64,000 nucleotides of DNA from Nitrospira sp. (GTDB lineage Bacteria; Nitrospirota; Nitrospiria; Nitrospirales; Nitrospiraceae). Positions 8,630 through 18,245 of the stretch are shown here, piece by piece (the stretch's first letter is position 1; each line of letters starts with the position of its first letter). A program made the translations under genes and the position numbers. Where the stretch lies: the NCBI GenBank assembly GCA_016715825.1, contig JADJXO010000013.1, positions 124,001 through 188,000 on the forward strand. Reading direction: 5' to 3'. The notes beneath the pieces are model-generated. The model was not told where the DNA came from. It was given only the letters and a program-made list of their open reading frames with translations, and did not search any database.

Positions 8630-10044
8630 CCGAGAGCTCGTCTCGCCTCCATCAGCTCATGCTCAATCAGCGATTGAATGACACCGAGTTGTGCAGAAGA
8701 AACCGCTTCAAACCGTAACACGAGAGCCGGCTGGGTGTTGGACGCCCGAATCAGCCCCCACCCCTCCTCAAATATCGCGCGAACGCCATCGATGGTAATC
8801 AGGTCGCGGAGGACGAGCTTCTTGGGTCCGAGACCTTGCTGTGCGTTCAAACATTCCACGAACTTCTTTTTCACTCGTTCGACCACCTCGAACTTCACCG
8901 TATCCGGGAGATCCACTCGAATCTCCGGAGTGACGGCCGAGGGAGGAAGATCTGAGACTAATGCGGAGAGCGGTTGTTCGGATTTCGCCAGAATTTCAAC
9001 TAATCGACATGACGCATACACGGCATCGTCATATCCGAAATACCGATCCGCAAAAAACATGTGCCCGGACATTTCACCGGCCAACACGGCGGACTCCTCC
9101 TTCATCTTCGCCTTAATCAGTGAATGACCGGTCTTCCACATAAGGCCACGTCCACCGTGCTTGGCGATATCATCGTAGAGACTTTGCGATGCCTTCACTT
9201 CCGAGATGATGGTACTGCCGGGTTTCACGGCCAGAATATCCCGTGAGTACAACACCAACAGTCGATCACCCCACAGGACATTGCCCTGCTCATCAATCGC
9301 CCCGATCCGATCCGCATCGCCGTCGTAGCCAATTCCCACATCGGCGTGATGGTCCTTCACCGTCTGTATCAGGTCGGACAGATTCTCCAGCACGGTGGGA
9401 TCCGGATGATGGTTCGGGAAGCGCCCATCGAGATCGCAATAGAGACCTGTCACTTTACATCCTAGCAACTCGAGCGCCTGCTTGGCGACGATCGACGCGG
9501 CCCCATTGCCGCTATCGATCACCACATGCAATCGATCCGCCTTGACGTGCGAAAAGCTTTTTTCGATGTAGGCAAGATAATCAGGAATAATCGGGTGTTC
9601 CGAAAGATGTCCTGCTCCTGAGACAAATGTGCCGTCCTCCATCACACGCCGAATTTTCTGAATTTCCTCTCCATGGATGGCGGTCTTGCCGATGCAGATC
9701 TTGAATCCATTGTACTCTGCCGCGTTGTGACTTCCTGTAATCATGATGCCGCCGCCGACCGGCAGGGTAAATAACGAGAAGTAGAGCAGCGGAGAGGTAC
9801 AGATTCCGATGTCGATGACATCGAGACCGCCGGCCAGCAATCCCTTGAGCAGCGCCTTATGGAGAGCCGGAGAGCTCAGCCGGCCATCACGCCCAAGGCT
9901 GATCGTCGTGACCCCACCCGCTTTCACATAGGTGGAATAGGCTCGGCCTAACCGCTCAGCCAACTCCTCTGTCAATTCACTACCGACAATTCCTCGAAGA
10001 TCATACTCGCGAAACAACCCCACAACCCCCTCCTTCAAGAACAC
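8623..10044 (-). CDS. phosphomannomutase/phosphoglucomutase
   Basis: The 473-residue protein has the alpha-D-phosphohexomutase layout: FREYDLRGIVG at the N-terminus, the phosphoserine loop ITGSHNAAEYNGFK (near 103-116), the metal-binding GYDGDADRIGAID (near 238-250), the sugar-binding GEMSGHMFF (near 322-330) and the C-terminal phosphate loop RASNTQPALVLRFEA. It interconverts hexose 6- and 1-phosphates and supplies mannose 1-phosphate and glucose 1-phosphate for the ManC and RmlA enzymes encoded just upstream. Similar to AlgC/ManB; specificity cannot be settled by eye. Confidence 0.92.
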   Translation of the reverse strand: MFLKEGVVGLFREYDLRGIVGSELTEELAERLGRAYSTYVKAGGVTTISLGRDGRLSSPALHKALLKGLLAGGLDVIDIGICTSPLLYFSLFTLPVGGGIMITGSHNAAEYNGFKICIGKTAIHGEEIQKIRRVMEDGTFVSGAGHLSEHPIIPDYLAYIEKSFSHVKADRLHVVIDSGNGAASIVAKQALELLGCKVTGLYCDLDGRFPNHHPDPTVLENLSDLIQTVKDHHADVGIGYDGDADRIGAIDEQGNVLWGDRLLVLYSRDILAVKPGSTIISEVKASQSLYDDIAKHGGRGLMWKTGHSLIKAKMKEESAVLAGEMSGHMFFADRYFGYDDAVYASCRLVEILAKSEQPLSALVSDLPPSAVTPEIRVDLPDTVKFEVVERVKKKFVECLNAQQGLGPKKLVLRDLITIDGVRAIFEEGWGLIRASNTQPALVLRFEAVSSAQLGVIQSLIEHELMEARRALGC

Positions 10045-10099
10045 AACTACACGATAATCTCGGCTTAGTATCTATGCAAACGTATCTCGTTCCTTCCGG

Positions 10100-11551
10100 T
10101 CAGGTATTGGCTATCCGGCCATAATCATCCTTAAACCTCACAATATCGTCCTCTCCCAGGTATGGTCCATTCTGCACTTCAATAATATGGACGGTCTCCT
10201 GCCCAGGATTCTCCAAGCGATGCTTCGTTTTCACCGGGATGCCCGTACTCTCTCCGACCTTCAAATCAAAGACTTCCTGATCTCTGGTCACACGTGCCGT
10301 CCCCGCGATCACCACCCAATGTTCACTGCGCTCATGATGCATTTGAAGCGACAGCTTGCCGCCGGGATTGACCGTGACACGCTTGACCTTGAATCCCGGC
10401 CCCTCCTCCAGCACCGTGTAGGACCCCCATGGCCGTTGAACCGTCAGATGTTCTAAGTGTTCGGGGGCCTGCTGTTTTTTGAGAATATCAACAATCGCCT
10501 TCACATCCTGTGCGCGTGATTTCGGGCATACCAACGTGGCATCGGGAGTATCCACCACGACCATATCTTGCAAACCGATCGTTGCCACGACACGCCGATC
10601 TGCATAGACGATCGACTGCTTGCTCTCAAGGTCGATCACTCGCCCGGTCATCACATTCCCAGCCCGATTTTTCTCTGCCACTTCATCCAAACTGCCCCAA
10701 CTCCCGACGTCCGACCACTTGAACGTCACCGGCACGACCGCAGCTTTCGACGACCGTTCCATCACTCCATTATCAATTGAAACCGGCTTGATTCGGCGAT
10801 ACACATCATCGATCGCTTGTTGAGTCGCACCATCCTTCTTGAGATCCCGTATTCGCTCCATCGAAGCCAGAATAGCCGGCTGATGAGTACCAATCTCTTC
10901 CAAAATTGTTGCCGCTCGCCAGACAAACATGCCGCTGTTCCAAAAATAGTGCCCCGCTTTCAAATACTGAGCGGCCTTCGCCACGTGAGGCTTCTCCACG
11001 AATTTTTGAACCAGGTAGCCTCGTAATTTCCCTCGCTTACCGAGCAACACGGTGCCCTTCGGCTTGATATAGCCATAGCCCGTTTCCGGCCGGATCGGCT
11101 TGATCCCGAATGTGACCAAGTAGCCACCGACTGCCAATTCGGAAGCCAACTCAACCGCGGCTTGGAAATCCCGTTGCCCCGTCACCACATGGTCGGCTGG
11201 GACCACCAGCATCAGCCCCTCGGGATCCCGAGCCAATACTTCAAGCGCAGCGAGGGCAATGGCTGGTGCGGTATTTCGACCTTCCGGCTCAAGGAGGAAC
11301 CCCTTAGTGAGCTCCTCCTTCCAATCGACTAACTGCACACGGATGAGATCTGCCTGAGCGGCATTCGTCGAGATAAGGACGTGTGAGGCCGGTGCGCAGC
11401 CTAAGACCCGCCGCATGGTCTGCTGAATCAATGTATGCTCCCCGCCGATCCGCAAGAGTTGCTTGGGAAATAGATGACGACTCAACGGCCAAAACCTGGT
11501 TCCGCTGCCTCCCGCCATGATCACCGGATACAATGCGTATGTGCGCGCCAT
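10100..11551 (-). CDS. manC: mannose-1-phosphate guanylyltransferase / mannose-6-phosphate isomerase
   Basis: The 483-residue protein is a bifunctional type II PMI/GMP enzyme. The N-terminal guanylyltransferase domain begins VIMAGGSGTRFWPLSR...FPKQLL (about 11-34) and contains FVEKPHVAKAAQYL and WNSGMFVWRA. A C-terminal cupin (about 370-475) has RPWGSYTVLEEG, KVKRVTVNPGGKLSLQMHHERSEHW and the final VQNGPYLGEDDIVRF. It would make GDP-mannose from fructose 6-phosphate via mannose 6-phosphate, using the mutase encoded next. No GDP-mannose 4,6-dehydratase is visible in the window. It is 9 bp downstream of the KdsC-like gene. Confidence 0.93.
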   Translation of the reverse strand: MARTYALYPVIMAGGSGTRFWPLSRHLFPKQLLRIGGEHTLIQQTMRRVLGCAPASHVLISTNAAQADLIRVQLVDWKEELTKGFLLEPEGRNTAPAIALAALEVLARDPEGLMLVVPADHVVTGQRDFQAAVELASELAVGGYLVTFGIKPIRPETGYGYIKPKGTVLLGKRGKLRGYLVQKFVEKPHVAKAAQYLKAGHYFWNSGMFVWRAATILEEIGTHQPAILASMERIRDLKKDGATQQAIDDVYRRIKPVSIDNGVMERSSKAAVVPVTFKWSDVGSWGSLDEVAEKNRAGNVMTGRVIDLESKQSIVYADRRVVATIGLQDMVVVDTPDATLVCPKSRAQDVKAIVDILKKQQAPEHLEHLTVQRPWGSYTVLEEGPGFKVKRVTVNPGGKLSLQMHHERSEHWVVIAGTARVTRDQEVFDLKVGESTGIPVKTKHRLENPGQETVHIIEVQNGPYLGEDDIVRFKDDYGRIANT

Positions 11552-11560
11552 ACTTTCCCC

Positions 11561-12118
11561 TTAACGCTCTCGCTTGGTGGTTGCTTTGATTCGGGACTGA
11601 AGGATCATTTCTGCGAGCTCTCGCACCGCACCTTCCCCCCCCTTGAGTCGGCAAATGTGGTCAACGATCTTTCGCACTTGCGGGAGGCCATCTGCGGGAG
11701 CGGCAGAAAAGCCCACCGCTTTGAGCGCGTCCATATCATTCACATCATCCCCAATATACGCGATCTGCCGTAAAGAAATTCCATGTCGTTCAGCCATATC
11801 TCGAATCACCGACAATTTGTCCATGACTCCCTGGTGAAGCTCAGGGATGGCAAGTTTTTCTGCCCGCCTCGCCACAAGTCGGGTTCTTTCCTGTGTCACA
11901 ATAGCCGTGATGAGGCCGGCCTTCTGGAGGAGTTTGATGCCCATCCCATCGCGGGTGTTGAATTTTTTCCACTCATCACCCGACTCGGAATAGTACATGC
12001 CGGCATCGGTAAGAACACCGTCCACATCGGTCGCGAACAAGCGAATCTGCTGAAGGACTTCGCGGGATAGCCTTTTTTGCACAGAGCTTCGTCTTGTTGG
12101 TTTACGCGCCGATACCAT
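11561..12118 (-). CDS. kdsC: KdsC-like HAD phosphatase (3-deoxy-D-manno-octulosonate 8-phosphate phosphatase)
   Basis: The 185-residue protein is the size of a KdsC tetramer subunit. It has HAD motif I as FATDVDGVLTDAGMYY (about 28-43), the typical FNTRDGMGIKLLQKAG, motif II/III around AIVTQERT and the DDVNDMDALKAVGFSAAP metal loop. It would remove phosphate from KDO-8-phosphate in inner-core LPS synthesis. Without kdsA or kdsB in the window, a related nonulosonate phosphatase cannot be excluded. A basic N-terminal tail of about 20 residues is unusual. Confidence 0.85.
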   Translation of the reverse strand: MVSARKPTRRSSVQKRLSREVLQQIRLFATDVDGVLTDAGMYYSESGDEWKKFNTRDGMGIKLLQKAGLITAIVTQERTRLVARRAEKLAIPELHQGVMDKLSVIRDMAERHGISLRQIAYIGDDVNDMDALKAVGFSAAPADGLPQVRKIVDHICRLKGGEGAVRELAEMILQSRIKATTKRER

Positions 12119-12225
12119 GAGGTATACTCAAGAGCCTACCTAAGGATTTAAGATACTCGCCCGATTGGACTTTGCAAAGCACAAAAACGTGATCCACGGT
12201 TACCAACCGCGCCCTGCTGCTTCCT

Positions 12226-13110
12226 TCAAAGGAGCCTTTCTTTAAGCACCCGCAGCAGATATTGCCCATACCCATTCTTAGTTAATGGCTGCGCGAGCTT
12301 TTCCAGTTGGGCGGCGTCGATCCACTGTTGCCTGAAGGCGATTTCTTCCGGACACGCGACCTTCAAGCCTTGGCGGTTTTCGAGGGTGGCAATGAACTGG
12401 CTGGCATCAAGCAAAGACTCATGGGTTCCGGTATCCAGCCAGGCATAGCCTCGACCCATGACTTCGACGTTGAGCTGGCCTTGCTCCAAATACAAGCGGT
12501 TGAGATCGGTGATCTCCAACTCGCCACGCAACGAGGGCTTAAGACTTTTGGCCAGATCCACCACCTGTTGATCATAGAAATATAGACCTGTGACTGCATA
12601 GCTGGATTTCGGTTGTTTGGGTTTTTCTTCCAACGATCTCACTTTGCCATCTGCGTCAAAATCAACGACGCCATAGCGTTCGGGGTCCTGAACATGATAG
12701 GCAAATACGCTCGCGCCTTCGGTGCGGCACATAGCATGGTCGAGCAAGCGATGAAAGTCATGGCCATAAAAGATGTTGTCGCCTAATACAAGGGCGGAGA
12801 GATCATGGCCGATGAAAAACTCCCCAATGATGAACGCTTGTGCCAGGCCATCAGGCGAAGACTGCACGGCATACTCGAGGTGTATCCCCCATTGCTTCCC
12901 GGTCTGGAGCAGTTGCTCAAATCTCGGGGTGTCCTGCGGAGTGGAAATGATAAGAATATCCTGTATCCCTGCCAACATCAGGGTGCTCAGTGGGTAATAG
13001 ATCATCGGCTTGTCGAACACGGGCAGCAGCTGCTTGCTGATGGCGAGTGTGGCCGGGTGTAGTCGGCTACCGGAACCACCAGCCAGAATGATGCCTTTGC
13101 GCTTGCTCAT
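12226..13110 (-). CDS. rmlA: glucose-1-phosphate thymidylyltransferase
   Basis: The 294-residue protein is the normal RmlA length. It starts KGIILAGGSGSRLHPATL and has SKQLLPVFDKPMIYYPLS, the VLGDNIFYGHDF loop and the end NGYGQYLLRVL. It makes dTDP-glucose from glucose 1-phosphate and dTTP, the first step towards dTDP-L-rhamnose. Its start overlaps the rmlD stop by 4 bp, in an rmlB-rmlD-rmlA order with no rmlC between. Confidence 0.95.
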   Translation of the reverse strand: MSKRKGIILAGGSGSRLHPATLAISKQLLPVFDKPMIYYPLSTLMLAGIQDILIISTPQDTPRFEQLLQTGKQWGIHLEYAVQSSPDGLAQAFIIGEFFIGHDLSALVLGDNIFYGHDFHRLLDHAMCRTEGASVFAYHVQDPERYGVVDFDADGKVRSLEEKPKQPKSSYAVTGLYFYDQQVVDLAKSLKPSLRGELEITDLNRLYLEQGQLNVEVMGRGYAWLDTGTHESLLDASQFIATLENRQGLKVACPEEIAFRQQWIDAAQLEKLAQPLTKNGYGQYLLRVLKERLL

Positions 13111-14003
13111 GATTCTCTCAGAATTTGCTGCAAGATATGCCGAACCCCACTCTGCCAGCTAGGTAATTCCAGATCAAATGTCTTGCACAGCTTACCGGTA
13201 GCTAACCGCGAATTGGCTGGGCGCTCGGCAGCCCTAGGATATTCCGACGAAGGAATCGCCCGAATGGCATCCGGCGTGAGCATAAGTGGTCTACCAGCCG
13301 CACCGGCTTCTGACACGACAAACCGTGCATAGTCATACCATGTGGTCTCGCCGCCTGCCGCCAAGTGATACAAGCCAAAGGGGAAGGTGTCGCTGCCCTC
13401 ACGTTGCTTCTGACGAACCAACAGCGCGGTGACATCTGCCAGCAACGCCGCAGAGGTCGGCGCCCCATGCTGATCTGCCACAACATTCAGACTCTTCCGT
13501 TCACGCGCCAAGCGAAGAATGTTCTTAGCGAAATTACTTCCATGCGCGCCGACAACCCAGCTTGTGCGGACTATGACATACCGGGCCCCACTCGCTTGTA
13601 GCGCGATCTCGCCGTCCCTTTTCGTCCGTCCATACACGTTGAGCGGGCGGGTGACATCATCTTCGGCATACGCGCTCGGCTTCACACCATCGAAGACATA
13701 GTCGGTCGAATAATGGACGACCCATGCGCCCCGTTTGGCTGCCTCCTCTCCCAGAACTGCAGGAGCCACGGCATTAACGGCGTACGCCAGTTTCGGCTCC
13801 GACTCGGCCTTGTCCACCGCCGTATAGGCTGCGGAATTGACGATCAGATCTGGCTTGACCGAGCGTACGAGTTCACACAGAGCAGAGGCATCCGCTAAAT
13901 CACATTCAGCACAATCGACCGCAACCACCTCGCCCAAAGGAGCGAGCGTTCGCTGTAGTTCAGAGCCGACCTGACCATGTTTGCCCGTTAACAGTATTCT
14001 CAT
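13107..14003 (-). CDS. rmlD: dTDP-4-dehydrorhamnose reductase
   Basis: The protein of 298 residues, from the internal ATG at 14003 (MRILLTGKHGQVG), is an extended SDR that reduces the 4-keto group to give dTDP-L-rhamnose. The dinucleotide motif GKHGQVGSEL, the DYVFDG strand and the catalytic YGRTKRDGE (YxxxK) are present. The longer frame to 14072 would add 23 residues overlapping rmlB and is unlikely; 14003 lies 6 bp from the rmlB stop. Confidence 0.93.
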   Translation of the reverse strand: MRILLTGKHGQVGSELQRTLAPLGEVVAVDCAECDLADASALCELVRSVKPDLIVNSAAYTAVDKAESEPKLAYAVNAVAPAVLGEEAAKRGAWVVHYSTDYVFDGVKPSAYAEDDVTRPLNVYGRTKRDGEIALQASGARYVIVRTSWVVGAHGSNFAKNILRLARERKSLNVVADQHGAPTSAALLADVTALLVRQKQREGSDTFPFGLYHLAAGGETTWYDYARFVVSEAGAAGRPLMLTPDAIRAIPSSEYPRAAERPANSRLATGKLCKTFDLELPSWQSGVRHILQQILRES

Positions 14004-14008
14004 CGCGC

Positions 14009-15070
14009 TTAGGTACCGTACTGCCTGTTTATCCAGTGACGGTAGACACCGCTGGTGACATTGGTTACCCAACTCTGGTTCTCAAGGTACCAGAGAACCG
14101 TCTTGGCAAGACCTGTGTCAAAGGTCTCCTGAGGTTTCCAGCCGAGTTCACCTTCGAGCTTGCCGGCATTAATGGCGTACCGGCGATCATGTCCCGGACG
14201 ATCCTTGACAAAGGCGATTTGTGATTTGTAGGAACACCCATCACCCCGAGGCTTCAGTTTATCCAGGATGGTGCAAAGCTTCTCCACGACGTCCAGATTG
14301 GCTACCTCGTTCCAACCTCCGATATTATACGTTTCCCCCACACGCCCCCCTTCAAGCACCAAGCGAATGGCACTGCAGTGGTCTTTCACGTAGAGCCAGT
14401 CTCGGATTTGCCGGCCATCGCCATACATAGGGAGCGGTTTCCCTGCCATCGCATTAAGGATACAGAGCGGAATTAACTTTTCAGGAAACTGGAAGGGACC
14501 GTAATTGTTCGAACAATTCGTGGTGAGAACCGGCACGCTATAGGTATGGTGATAGGCGCGAACAAGATGGTCGCCGGCCGCTTTGCTCGCTGAATACGGG
14601 CTATTAGGCTCGTAGCGATTCGTTTCACTGAACGCAGGAGCATCTGCCCTCAATGAACCGTACACTTCATCGGTGGACACGTGGAGAAAACGGAAGCACG
14701 CGTTGGGGTTACCGGTCAGCCCTTCCCAATAGGCACGCACAGATTCAAGGAGGGAAAAGGTGCCCACGATGTTGGTGTGAATAAATTCGCTTGGCCCATG
14801 GATCGAGCGATCGACATGACTCTCTGCGGCAAAATTGATCACGGCACGAGGACGGTGTTTGGTCAACAATCCGCTGACGAGGGTGGTATCGCCGATGTCA
14901 CCGTGAACAAAAATGTGGCGCGCATCGTCCTGCAGCCTGGCGAGGTTCTCCACGTTCCCCGCGTAGGTGAGCTTGTCGAGATTGATGACAGGTTCCTCGT
15001 GTTGGGCCAGCCAGTCCAGAACAAAGTTTGAACCAATAAACCCGGCCCCGCCGGTGACGAGAATGCTCAT
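14009..15070 (-). CDS. rmlB: dTDP-glucose 4,6-dehydratase
   Basis: The 353-residue extended SDR has the NAD motif VTGGAGFIGSNF (5-16), the catalytic STDEVYGSL with Asp-Glu, and YSASKAAGDHLV (YxxxK). It converts dTDP-glucose to dTDP-4-keto-6-deoxyglucose. It is followed directly by rmlD and rmlA. The 4-keto intermediate could also feed other deoxysugars, so rhamnose is likely but not proven without rmlC. Confidence 0.95.
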   Translation of the reverse strand: MSILVTGGAGFIGSNFVLDWLAQHEEPVINLDKLTYAGNVENLARLQDDARHIFVHGDIGDTTLVSGLLTKHRPRAVINFAAESHVDRSIHGPSEFIHTNIVGTFSLLESVRAYWEGLTGNPNACFRFLHVSTDEVYGSLRADAPAFSETNRYEPNSPYSASKAAGDHLVRAYHHTYSVPVLTTNCSNNYGPFQFPEKLIPLCILNAMAGKPLPMYGDGRQIRDWLYVKDHCSAIRLVLEGGRVGETYNIGGWNEVANLDVVEKLCTILDKLKPRGDGCSYKSQIAFVKDRPGHDRRYAINAGKLEGELGWKPQETFDTGLAKTVLWYLENQSWVTNVTSGVYRHWINRQYGT

Positions 15071-15151
15071 ACTCCTACCGTGATTTTCGTATCGGATTTG
15101 AACGATGCGCGAAAGACCTTGGCAGTCTATAGCCGCGACGCCTGGAATACT

Positions 15152-17046
15152 TCAACAGGTCCTTCGAGCGAGGACCGATTCATAGCTCGGCACCAGCCGC
15201 CTGAGATCATCAAGCACCCGCTCTTCACTCCACTTCGGAAGATTTTCCTGCAAAGATTCCAGCCATGCCCCCAGCTCGCCGACAGGAACAGGGGCCCCCA
15301 CAGCCCGACGAATCTTCGGATGACTCGTTGGCTCGGCTTGCTCGTGTTCTTCGAACAGTTCCTCATAGAGTTTCTCTCCAGGCCGTAGGCCGGCAAAGAC
15401 AATCTCGACATCTCTACCCGGGACGAGGCCGGCCAAGACGATCATATTTCTTGCCAGGTCGGCAACCCTAATCTGTTCCCCCATATCGAGGACGAACACC
15501 TCTCCACCCTTGCCAATGACACTTGCTTGCAGAACGAGTTGGACAGCTTCCGGAATGGTCATAAAGAATCGTTTGATCTCGGGATGAGTCACCGTCACCG
15601 GTCCACCTCTGCGAATTTGCTCACAAAACAGCGGAACGACACTCCCATTGCTCCCTAGTACGTTGCCAAACCGCACCACCGTAAACTTTGTCAGGCCTTC
15701 TTGATTGAACTCCTGCATCAGATGCTCGGCAACCCGCTTGGTCGCACCCATGATGCTCGAGGGGTTGACCGCTTTATCGGTCGAGATCAGCACAAAACGC
15801 TCCACACCATTTGTCACAGTCGCTTCAGCCACCGTACGAGTCCCCAAAATATTGTTACGAATAGCCTCCTTGGGGTTCAGTTCCATGAGAGGAACATGCT
15901 TGTGGGCTGCAGCGTGAAATACGATATTGGGGTGTGTCTGATGAAATATTTCCTCCACACGATCCGGCACCGTCACATCTCCGATGACCGGGAGGATCCG
16001 CACCTCCGGAAATGTCGCTCCCAACTCCAGCGTGAGCGAGTGAAGGGCATTCTCGTATCGCTCGAACAGGACTAACAGACGAGGTGAGTGCTGAGCTATT
16101 TGTCGACATAATTCCGATCCGATCGATCCTCCTGCTCCTGTGACGAGCAGTGTCTTCCCATGATTAGGGGGGTAAGCGCTTGACGATCGGTCTCGACTGG
16201 CTCACGCTGCAACAAATCGTCTAGGTTCATCGGTCTCACTTGTCGGAGTGAGACCGGATCATCGAGCAGGCGTTTAACGCTCGGCAAGGTCTTAATAGGA
16301 ATAGTACAGCCCTCTGACGCCGTAAGGATTTTTTGCATGACCGTGGTTGATGCGGACGGAATGGCGATGATGATCTCGTTGGCCTCAAGCTTGTCGGCGG
16401 CTGGTTTGATGGTGGCGATGGTTCCTACGACCGGGATTCCATGAATCCTCATCTTCCGCTTGACTGGGTCATCGTCCAAAAAACCGACCGGACGACAGTC
16501 GTAGTCTCCACCTGACAGCATATCTCGAGCGAGCAACTCTCCGGCATTGCCGGCGCCGACTATCAACGCTCTTCGGGCGCCGGCTCCCACAATTCGCAAC
16601 CATTCCTTGAACCAGCGCACCGCCAACCGTATGCCGACCAAGTACAATGCGTTCAGCAGACCCGTTAGAATGATGACAGATCGTGGATATTGAATGACTC
16701 CTCCGACTACGTGGAGGCCGACGTACAATACCCCGACGCTGGCCAGAGAGGCTAAAATGATCTTCCCAATGTCGTAAAGGCCGACGTATCGCCAGAGCCC
16801 TCGTTGGGTACCAAACAGCCAGAGACTGGATGCAAATATCAGCAACACGGCGGGCACGTGATCCCAGATTACCTGCCGATACTCAGGGGGAATGTCCGCG
16901 TCAAAACGAAGCACGACCGCCGTAAGGTTGGCCGCCAGAATCAGGATCAATTGCACGCCGATGACCAATACCGATCGATACGCAAGCACCGTATGGCCGT
17001 ATCGGGCTGCAAGCGCATGAAGTAGCTGAGCGACGACGTGTTTCAT
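15152..17046 (-). pseudogene. frameshifted CapD/FlaA1-type nucleotide-sugar 4,6-dehydratase
   Basis: Two frames together make one membrane-anchored CapD-like protein of about 630 residues. The first (ATG 17046 downward) has four membrane segments, then a Rossmann domain with ALIVGAGNAGELLARDML, and loses the family sequence at LLQREPVETDRQALTP. The second continues NHGKTLLVTGAGGSIGSEL, then HAAAHKHVPLME, the STDKAVNPSSIMGATKR active site and the C-terminus at 15152. The join is at a run of six C on the minus strand (16167-16172): one more C, or a -1 slip, restores the frame. This could be a recent mutation, phase variation, slippage or a base-calling error. ATG 17046 overlaps the upstream stop as ATGA, which fixes the start. 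Intact relatives make 4-keto-6-deoxy UDP-sugars for surface glycans. Confidence 0.8.
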
Positions 17047-18245
17047 GTACGTACTGAGGTTGGGATTACACACTCACGCACTCCAAGCATGGTTTCGGCG
17101 GCTTGGATCACGCGCTGTACGGGAAGCTGCTGCAGGCACGCGCTCAAACTCCCGACATGACGGTCGCACCCTTCGCCGAGACAGGGGACACAATCGCCTT
17201 CGCCTTGAAGGAGAAACACATTTCCTTGCCGTTGAGACCCCTGTCTGCACCATGGACTTTGAGCGGTCGGAGAAAAGTCCTTCGGCCACGGTCCCCACTT
17301 CACCGGATTCGATGGTCCGAACAGCACTACCGAGGGCGTCCCGACGGCGGCCGCCATATGGCTCACAGCGGTATCGGTTCCAATATACAACGCGGCACGG
17401 CTGAGCAGACAGCTAAGCTCCGGCAGAGCCACATGATCCACAAGATTGACGGCGCCAGGCAAACCCTGGATGATCTGCTCACAATACGCAGTCTCAGCTG
17501 ATTCCATTCCGGTTACAACGACCGTAAGCCCTTGCCTCATCAACCACCGGCCGAGGGCGATCCATCCCGCTACAGTCCACATCTTGTAGGCGAACTTTGG
17601 TGAGACGTGGATCACCGCGTATCGTTGCATATCCCGGTGAGGAAACCGACGTTGAATGGACACCTCATCCGCCGGCATCCAGCTGACAACAGGCGTTCCA
17701 AGCCTCCTCACTCCAAACGGCGCGAGCAACTGCAGATTCATGGCTACCGTATGCGTGTGTACGTTGTCGAACGAAACCCATTCGTGAAGCAGACGCCGCT
17801 TCCACCACGATTTGTTGTCCGGCAGCAGCGTTCCGACTCGATATCGACCGGCCACCCATGCGTGAAACGTCGGCCGGTCTCCGGCTAACACTGAGATCGC
17901 GACATCATAGCGACGCCAGATCGCACGAAGTAGTTTGACGTGAGCCCCAGCCGATGGACGTTCGGAAATGGTCAACACTCGCCGGAGATCCCTGTAGCCT
18001 GACAAGACATCTTGAGTTCCTTCGAAGACCAACATATCGATCAGGAGATGAGGCATGGCCACCTTGAGCGAACGGATGACGGGTGTGGCTAAGAGCACAT
18101 CCCCTATTCGACGTGTACAGACGATCAAGGCGCTGGCGATATCTGGCTTCATCACGTGCCCTGTCTCTAGCAGGATTCGTCGATCTGGCTCATACGTTGG
18201 CCACAACTCAAGCAGCTCACCTCCATCAGACACCATCAAGCTCAT
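17043..18245 (-). CDS. glycosyltransferase family 9 (heptosyltransferase-like)
   Basis: The product has the GT9 pattern: CTRRIGDVLLATPVIRSLKVAMP, VIHVSPKFAYKMWTVAGWIALG with a lysine-tryptophan segment, and IGTDTAVSHMAAAVGTPSVVLFGPSNPVKWGP near the C-terminus. A cysteine-bearing tail, CVPCLGEGCDRH, follows, as in several heptosyltransferases. The start is uncertain: ATG 18245 (about 400 residues) overlaps the previous gene by 20 bp, while ATG 18152 (MKPDIASALIV, about 370 residues) fits the family better; frames beyond 18245 are probably not coding. It would transfer a heptose or related sugar in the LPS core or surface glycan. Confidence 0.85.
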   Translation of the reverse strand: MSLMVSDGGELLELWPTYEPDRRILLETGHVMKPDIASALIVCTRRIGDVLLATPVIRSLKVAMPHLLIDMLVFEGTQDVLSGYRDLRRVLTISERPSAGAHVKLLRAIWRRYDVAISVLAGDRPTFHAWVAGRYRVGTLLPDNKSWWKRRLLHEWVSFDNVHTHTVAMNLQLLAPFGVRRLGTPVVSWMPADEVSIQRRFPHRDMQRYAVIHVSPKFAYKMWTVAGWIALGRWLMRQGLTVVVTGMESAETAYCEQIIQGLPGAVNLVDHVALPELSCLLSRAALYIGTDTAVSHMAAAVGTPSVVLFGPSNPVKWGPWPKDFSPTAQSPWCRQGSQRQGNVFLLQGEGDCVPCLGEGCDRHVGSLSACLQQLPVQRVIQAAETMLGVRECVIPTSVRT

